A stretch of 64,000 bases of DNA from Chersky-840 sp035604715. GTDB taxonomy: Bacteria > Actinomycetota > Acidimicrobiia > Acidimicrobiales > UBA8190. The stretch spans positions 1 to 64,000 of the forward strand of contig CAVSWP010000012.1 in NCBI GenBank assembly GCA_963731665.1. The letters are read 5' to 3'. A model generated the notes under the pieces. It was not told the origin of the DNA. It saw only the letters and a list, made by a program, of their open reading frames with translations, and did not search any database. The first letter of the stretch is position 1; each line of letters starts with the position of its first letter. Shown here piece by piece: positions 60,472 through 64,000 of this stretch. The position numbers and the translations under genes were made by a program.

Positions 60472-60800
60472 GGGCGCCGCAAGACCGCGGGGGCACCGGC
60501 CAAGCCGGTGACAGATTCCCCGGACTGACCAGGGCGGGGGCCTGCGTCGGGGCACGCGGGAACTCCCGCCAAGCCGGGCCCCGCTCAACTTCCCCGGGGG
60601 CACACCGGTCTGCCGGGTTGGCAGCCGGATATGACAAATCGCTGGACAGCCCCCTTTTCAGGGCGTACGTTCGTTCCAGACCGTCCCCGGGGACCAGCCC
60701 GGGGCGTCTGGGTGAATGCGGCGTCGAGCGGCGCAGGGACTACCCGCCAAGGTCCCTGCGCCCCAGCCGCACGTCAGGGATAGGACAACCCTCGACCCCG
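60472..60800. other. Hairpin-rich non-coding region
   Basis: Three hairpins carry CCAAG in the loop: CACCGG/CCGGTG (60494-60510), CCCG/CGGG (60565-60578) and GGCGCAGGGAC/GTCCCTGCGCC (60730-60762, 11 bp). A fourth (CCAGAC..GTCTGG, 60676-60711) has a CCCCGGG inner stem. No gene is supported. The third resembles the 9331-9362 hairpin. Confidence 0.6.
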
Positions 60801-60831
60801 CAAAGTCGCATCGACGACGCCGCCCTCGGCG

Positions 60832-60994
60832 AGTTCACGATCGGGTCAAAGGACCTTTGGAGGCCCCTCACCCTGGGCGTACCGTGATCCTCGGAAGGCC
60901 CCTGAGCCCCACTTGTTCAGGGGTCGGCCAGGCGGGGTGCAGCGACGCGTCGATGGGGTCACAGCGTTGGCAGCGGTTCTGCACCCTGCCGCCT
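60832..60994 (+). repeat. Repeat R1, copy c
   Basis: Arms GGCGGGGTGCAG (60931-60942) and CTGCACCCTGCC (60979-60990). Shares the CGTACCGTGATCCTCGGAAG core with copy a. It is followed by the broken WSDRDRRWV-type gene, as copy b is followed by the intact one. Confidence 0.8.
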
Positions 60995-61052
60995 TCCCAG
61001 GTCGGGATACCGGATGAGGATGGAGGCAGGGGCTTACCTCGCGGATTCCCGC

Positions 61053-61225
61053 TTACGACACCAGCTCACCTGAGGCGAACTCGGCGGGATCGAGGTCGGG
61101 GGTGTCAGCCACCCCCAATGCTCGTCGAAGTTCAGAACGACCCACCGACGTTCGTGCTCAGACCAAGCCGGGTATTCGCAGATGCGCGGCGGCTCGCTCA
61201 AGTTGGAGGTGTGGTGAGGAGCCAT
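61053..61225 (-). pseudogene. WSEHERRWV-type small protein, one-base frameshift
   Basis: YPAWSEHERRWVVLNFDEHW, GWL continues in frame until about 61108. A missing base then moves TPDLDPAEFASGELVS to another frame, ending at 61053. It matches the intact 56.2 kb protein. Confidence 0.7.
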
Positions 61226-61325
61226 GACGCCAGTATCGCATTCACGCTGGGGTCGGATTGACGACCGGTGCGAACGTAACCGTACAACTTGAGTTACCTG
61301 TGCGCCCCAAAGAGTAAAGGTACCG

Positions 61326-62051
61326 CTAGGGACCGTCGGCGCAATCGCCTTCGCGTGAGGGCTGCGCCGCGATGGCGCGCCACAGGAGCATCTTCAAGAC
61401 TTCGGCGGTCAGTGCCCCGACCTGATCCGGGGTCTGGTCAAAGTCAACGATGAGGGCGTGGGTGGTGAACACCGAGAGGTTGAGGGCAAACGCCATGACC
61501 AAATCCTCAGGGGGCCCGTCCTTTCCGCCAGCCGCCCGCCAGACCTGGTCCACCACATAGCTCGCTCCCCGGACCCGGTAGTCATGTCGGAGGGCATCTA
61601 TCTCCAACAGGACCGCAGATGATTTGTTGCTGTGGGGAGCGTAGATGTCCCAAAAGGCCGCCCCGAAGATCGAGACGCTTCTGGTATGGAACGTCACGGC
61701 GATGTGTTCAATCCAGTCGTTCAGGTCTTCAACGGGGCGTGGGATGCCTTCGACCCAGCGGTCGAGGTCGACGCTTTGTCGAGGAAGGCCGCAGGCCTCG
61801 AACATGTCCCTGACCGTTTCGGCGATCAACTGGTCATGGCTCACAAAGTGGCGAAAGATGGTACGAGGACTCACGCCAGATACTTGGGCGATCTCGTCGA
61901 CGGTGGCGTCAAAGCCTCGTCGGGCGACGACCTCCATGGCGGCTCGCCTGATGCGAGAGCGAGTGAGCTGCTGTTGTTCTTCGACCAGCGGCGGTGGGTC
62001 TCTTCCCCGTGCGTCGTCCACAGGCTCCTGCTTCCGGCGAACCACCAACAA
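61326..62051 (-). CDS. TetR-family regulator
   Basis: 241 residues. The N-terminal HTH is typical: LTRSRIRRAAMEVVARRGFD, ATVDEIAQVSGVSPRTIFRH, FVSHDQLIAETV. The C-terminal ligand domain is helical and unclassified. A GGTGAT-N12-ATCACC inverted repeat lies about 140 bp upstream. No divergent target gene adjoins it. Confidence 0.9.
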   Translation of the reverse strand: MLVVRRKQEPVDDARGRDPPPLVEEQQQLTRSRIRRAAMEVVARRGFDATVDEIAQVSGVSPRTIFRHFVSHDQLIAETVRDMFEACGLPRQSVDLDRWVEGIPRPVEDLNDWIEHIAVTFHTRSVSIFGAAFWDIYAPHSNKSSAVLLEIDALRHDYRVRGASYVVDQVWRAAGGKDGPPEDLVMAFALNLSVFTTHALIVDFDQTPDQVGALTAEVLKMLLWRAIAAQPSREGDCADGP

Positions 62052-62427
62052 CCACTGTCGGGAGCAGACGTACTGCAGCCGAGGGTCACCACCCTGCCAC
62101 GCTGTGGCCGCCCCAGATCCCTCCTCATTGGAGGGACTGGCACACGGAGTGTGTTGGTGAAACCTGTCTCAATACTTGGTTGAGCGAGGGGTGATGTACA
62201 GCGTGTTATCACCTTGACCCACCTAAGTGATTCCACGTAGCTCGCCGTTCACTCAGACCCCACGCGCTTGGGGGACGGGACTGGTATTGGTCGGCACTGA
62301 CACCGAGGTGTCGGTGGCCATCGACGGGCAAAGGTGTTTCTCCGAGTGTCGAGTGCGAGACCCCGTGGAATCACCATGTCGGTATGGGTGATCTCCCTCT
62401 TCTGCGCTTGCATCAAGAAACGTCAGG
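62052..62427. other. Intergenic region with candidate operator
   Basis: 376 bp between divergent regulator genes; holds the inverted repeat at 62190-62213. No gene supported. Confidence 0.5.
62190..62213. promoter_or_regulatory. Inverted repeat GGTGAT-N12-ATCACC
   Basis: A perfect 6-bp inverted repeat with a 12-bp spacer in the divergent region; half-site spacing fits a TetR-type dimer operator. Assignment to the adjacent regulator is inference. Confidence 0.4.
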
Positions 62428-62904
62428 ATGGGCTATGAAGAGTCGTCGTTGTGGCCCGGACCCGCCCGCAATGCAGATGAGAGCTGGGGGTCAGGCATGA
62501 ACGCAGCACCTGAGTCTGGTAACGATCCACACCAGGGCGTCGATGTCCTCGTTGTCGATGATGACGAGGTGCTCCGGTCCACATGGGCCGAGATCCTGCG
62601 TGACTCGGGCTACTCCGTCGCGGTGGCCGAGGATGGAGACATTGCCTTGGACGTCCTGGAACAGCAGTCGGTGGGTATGGTCCTCCTCGACCTGCGGATG
62701 CCACGTCGAGACGGCCTCTCGGTCCTTGAGGCGCTCACGGCCCCGCAGCTGGTGGTGCTTGCCTCTGGCCACGCTCTCGACGAAGCGACGCTGGCTCGTG
62801 CCGATGCCAAGATCGTGACCTATCTGGAGAAGCCGGTGCCACCAGAGCGACTTCTGGATGTGGTGGCCACCACGTTAGGACGCCCTCCTGCCGACGGCGC
62901 CTGA
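62428..62904 (+). CDS. Single-domain response regulator (receiver), paralogue
   Basis: 158 residues; the receiver begins at about 38. Acidic pocket VLVVDDDEVLR, phospho-acceptor in LLDLRMPRRDGL, switch Ser in VLASGHA, Lys in YLEKPVPPERLL. Short disordered tails and no output domain. Paralogue of the 5.27 kb protein. The start may be at ATG 62428 or 62497. Confidence 0.85.
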   Translation: MGYEESSLWPGPARNADESWGSGMNAAPESGNDPHQGVDVLVVDDDEVLRSTWAEILRDSGYSVAVAEDGDIALDVLEQQSVGMVLLDLRMPRRDGLSVLEALTAPQLVVLASGHALDEATLARADAKIVTYLEKPVPPERLLDVVATTLGRPPADGA

Positions 62905-62999
62905 GGACGTGAGGCCAATGCCCGATGAGGGTCGCCGATCGTTGCGGGTCATCGCCAAGGGTCGGTCCGGCGATCCCCATTTCTGATGAGGACATCCCC

Positions 63000-63312
63000 T
63001 ACTGCCAGACGTACCGTGGTTCTTGGTAGCTCCGGGGGGCGTTGCCCCCATCGTTCACCAGGGGCATCCAAGGGGGGATACGGCGAGGCGTAGGAGGGTG
63101 TCGTGATGCGGCACCCGAATGGCGTGTCCTGCGCCTCGCCGACCTCCGAGGCCGGTAGACACGATCCACCCTCAGGCGTACTGTTTGTATTGGGTGCCTC
63201 CACAGGGGGTGAGTGTGTCCCGTTACCTGCCAGGAGCGCCCGTGGGGAGTGGTGGGGCACAGGCAGCGTCAGACATTCGCCTGCAACCTGCAGGGCGCGG
63301 TCAGTGCCCCAC
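63000..63312 (+). repeat. Composite repeat R2 plus R3
   Basis: 63000-63155 matches R2 (57160-57320) and 63125-63312 matches R3 (58790-58980), sharing the CTCGCCGACCTCCGAGGC junction. The R3 stem is GGTGGGGCAC (63251-63260) / GTGCCCCACC (63304-63313). Confidence 0.8.
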
Positions 63313-63343
63313 CTCCCTCATGGCTGACCCTGTGGTCAGGCAT

Positions 63344-63574
63344 TCAAGCAGTTGGCGCTCGCCGCTGCCGCCCCCGCCATAGCCCACGACCGAAGGCCCC
63401 CGTTATCTCATCGAACTGTCTGCATTTCCTACAGATCGGGAGGTCCTTCGGGATGGGGAGGGACGTGTCGATGGGGCGGCCGCACTTGCTCCGACCACTG
63501 ACTGCAGACAGAACGTGTTGGACGGTGGGATGGCTCTCAGAGGGGATCAAGCCGAAGACACGACGCTCTGCCAT
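63344..63574 (-). CDS. Small zinc-binding protein
   Basis: 76 residues from MAERRVFGLIPSESHPTVQH. HVLSAVSGRSKCGRPIDTSL, LPICRKCRQF gives a His..Cys..CxxC site as in small actinobacterial 'CGR..C-x-x-C' proteins. Basic C-terminus. Confidence 0.5.
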   Translation of the reverse strand: MAERRVFGLIPSESHPTVQHVLSAVSGRSKCGRPIDTSLPIPKDLPICRKCRQFDEITGAFGRGLWRGRQRRAPTA

Positions 63575-63742
63575 GGGGTCAAGCGTAGGTCTGGGCCAGG
63601 TCAACCGCAGGGCGTCCAAGGCGGTGCTTGTCACCGGTCACACGTCCCAGCGGGGGTGGAGCTACGAGCGACTGGGGGAGCCTGCCTAGTGGACGTCGAG
63701 GTGGCTGAGGAGGCTCAGGTCCGAGACTCGCTCTTCTAACGG

Positions 63743-64000
63743 TCACGCGGTCACGATCGACACGTTGAAGGCGGCTGTCCCGAGAGCTTGCATCGTGCGG
63801 ACCCAAAGCAACATGTAGGCCTCCATGCCTCGCGCGGCGGTGATGTCACCCAGATCGACGATTCGATCCGGCATCCACCCGAACGTTCCCAGGAGGGCCA
63901 CCACCGTCGCCTTGGCCTCGGCGTCGTCCCCGGCCACGAACAGGTTGGTGGGCGACGGAAGGTCCCCAGGGCTCACCATGACACTGGCGTTCACCGTGTT
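63743..64000 (-). CDS. NADPH-dependent F420 reductase-like protein, C-terminal part
   Basis: The minus-strand frame is open to the window edge. It reads NTVNASVMVSPGDLPSPTNL, FVAGDDAEAKATVVALLGTF, DRIVDLGDITAARGMEAYML and ends with a helical stretch. This is the C-terminal half of the Npd/F420-dependent NADP oxidoreductase type; the Rossmann start lies beyond base 64000. Confidence 0.75.
   Translation of the reverse strand, partial: NTVNASVMVSPGDLPSPTNLFVAGDDAEAKATVVALLGTFGWMPDRIVDLGDITAARGMEAYMLLWVRTMQALGTAAFNVSIVTA

Noticed and set aside
63515..63739. Plus-strand small protein before the F420 reductase-like gene
   Set aside because: Two competing frames, no ribosome site and no conserved pattern.

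Overview
The window is 64 kb of high-GC DNA from an actinobacterium, most likely of the class Acidimicrobiia. Proteins starting with a GPGWW-x-ASDGKWYPP-type peptide (10.9-11.6, 25.3-26.0, 27.0-27.9, 59.5-60.1 kb) and secreted proteins built from about 50-residue 'ASDGGVFAFGDAPFYGSMGG'-like repeats (17.1-19.4, 23.9-25.2 kb) are typical of that class. Other markers agree: an MhuD-like haem oxygenase, actinobacterial small conserved proteins and GTG starts. The class assignment is inference. I saw no rRNA, tRNA or CRISPR array.

Layout. 0-5 kb looks like a decaying integrative element: a frameshifted large serine recombinase, a frameshifted HTH-tailed protein, an XRE regulator, a Cys-rich protein that could act in replication, a non-coding stretch with phased direct repeats, and a terminase-small-subunit-like gene. 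5-8 kb holds a receiver-domain response regulator and a membrane HD-GYP protein with an extracellular fibronectin-III tail. 8-16 kb is a patchwork of broken or duplicated genes (zinc-ribbon pair, methyltransferase, Clp_N/ClpX-zinc-finger hybrid, M41-like peptidase, DUF1643, MhuD-like enzyme) ending in a small serine recombinase. 16-28.7 kb is mainly cell-surface and envelope genes: DUF4268, a beta-helix protein, a pentapeptide-repeat protein, lipoproteins and propeller-like repeat proteins. 28.9-30.1 kb is a cytochrome P450. 30.8-33.2 kb has a pRiA4b ORF-3-like gene, an intact IS5-type transposase, a RelA/SpoT-domain pseudogene and a fragment of a second terminase-like gene.

33.8-43.8 kb carries a lipoprotein, a broken GNAT, a spherulin-4-like secreted protein with 11-bp phased TTGAG repeats upstream, a second wrecked methyltransferase copy and many small conserved actinobacterial proteins. 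43.9-48 kb has an acyl-CoA dehydrogenase, a second MhuD-like gene, a STAS plus HATPase regulator (with a truncated copy at 41.3 kb) and a tyrosine integrase. 48-54.4 kb includes IS1595 and XRE remnants, an SGNH hydrolase, an alpha/beta hydrolase lacking the usual Ser, an aldo/keto reductase, a SnoaL-like protein, a DUF1918 protein with an H1-like tail and a cold-shock protein. 54.9-64 kb is rich in small zinc-binding proteins and in interspersed repeats with conserved stem-loops, ending in a TetR regulator, a second receiver protein and the C-terminal part of an F420/NADP oxidoreductase-like protein.

Two themes dominate. First, many segments occur twice or three times in the window (zinc-ribbon pair, methyltransferase, MhuD with its divergent small gene, STAS/HATPase, a two-gene acidic-peptide cassette, terminase-like gene, and non-coding families here called R1 to R5), usually with one copy intact and the other decayed. 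Second, many otherwise recognisable genes are broken by one single-base indel or one stop codon. That is either genuine pseudogenisation of an accessory region or residual assembly error. Apart from the translationally coupled groups at 19.6-20.8, 23.4-23.6, 45.6-46.5 and 59.1-59.4 kb, I see no long operon and no single pathway shared by the neighbours.
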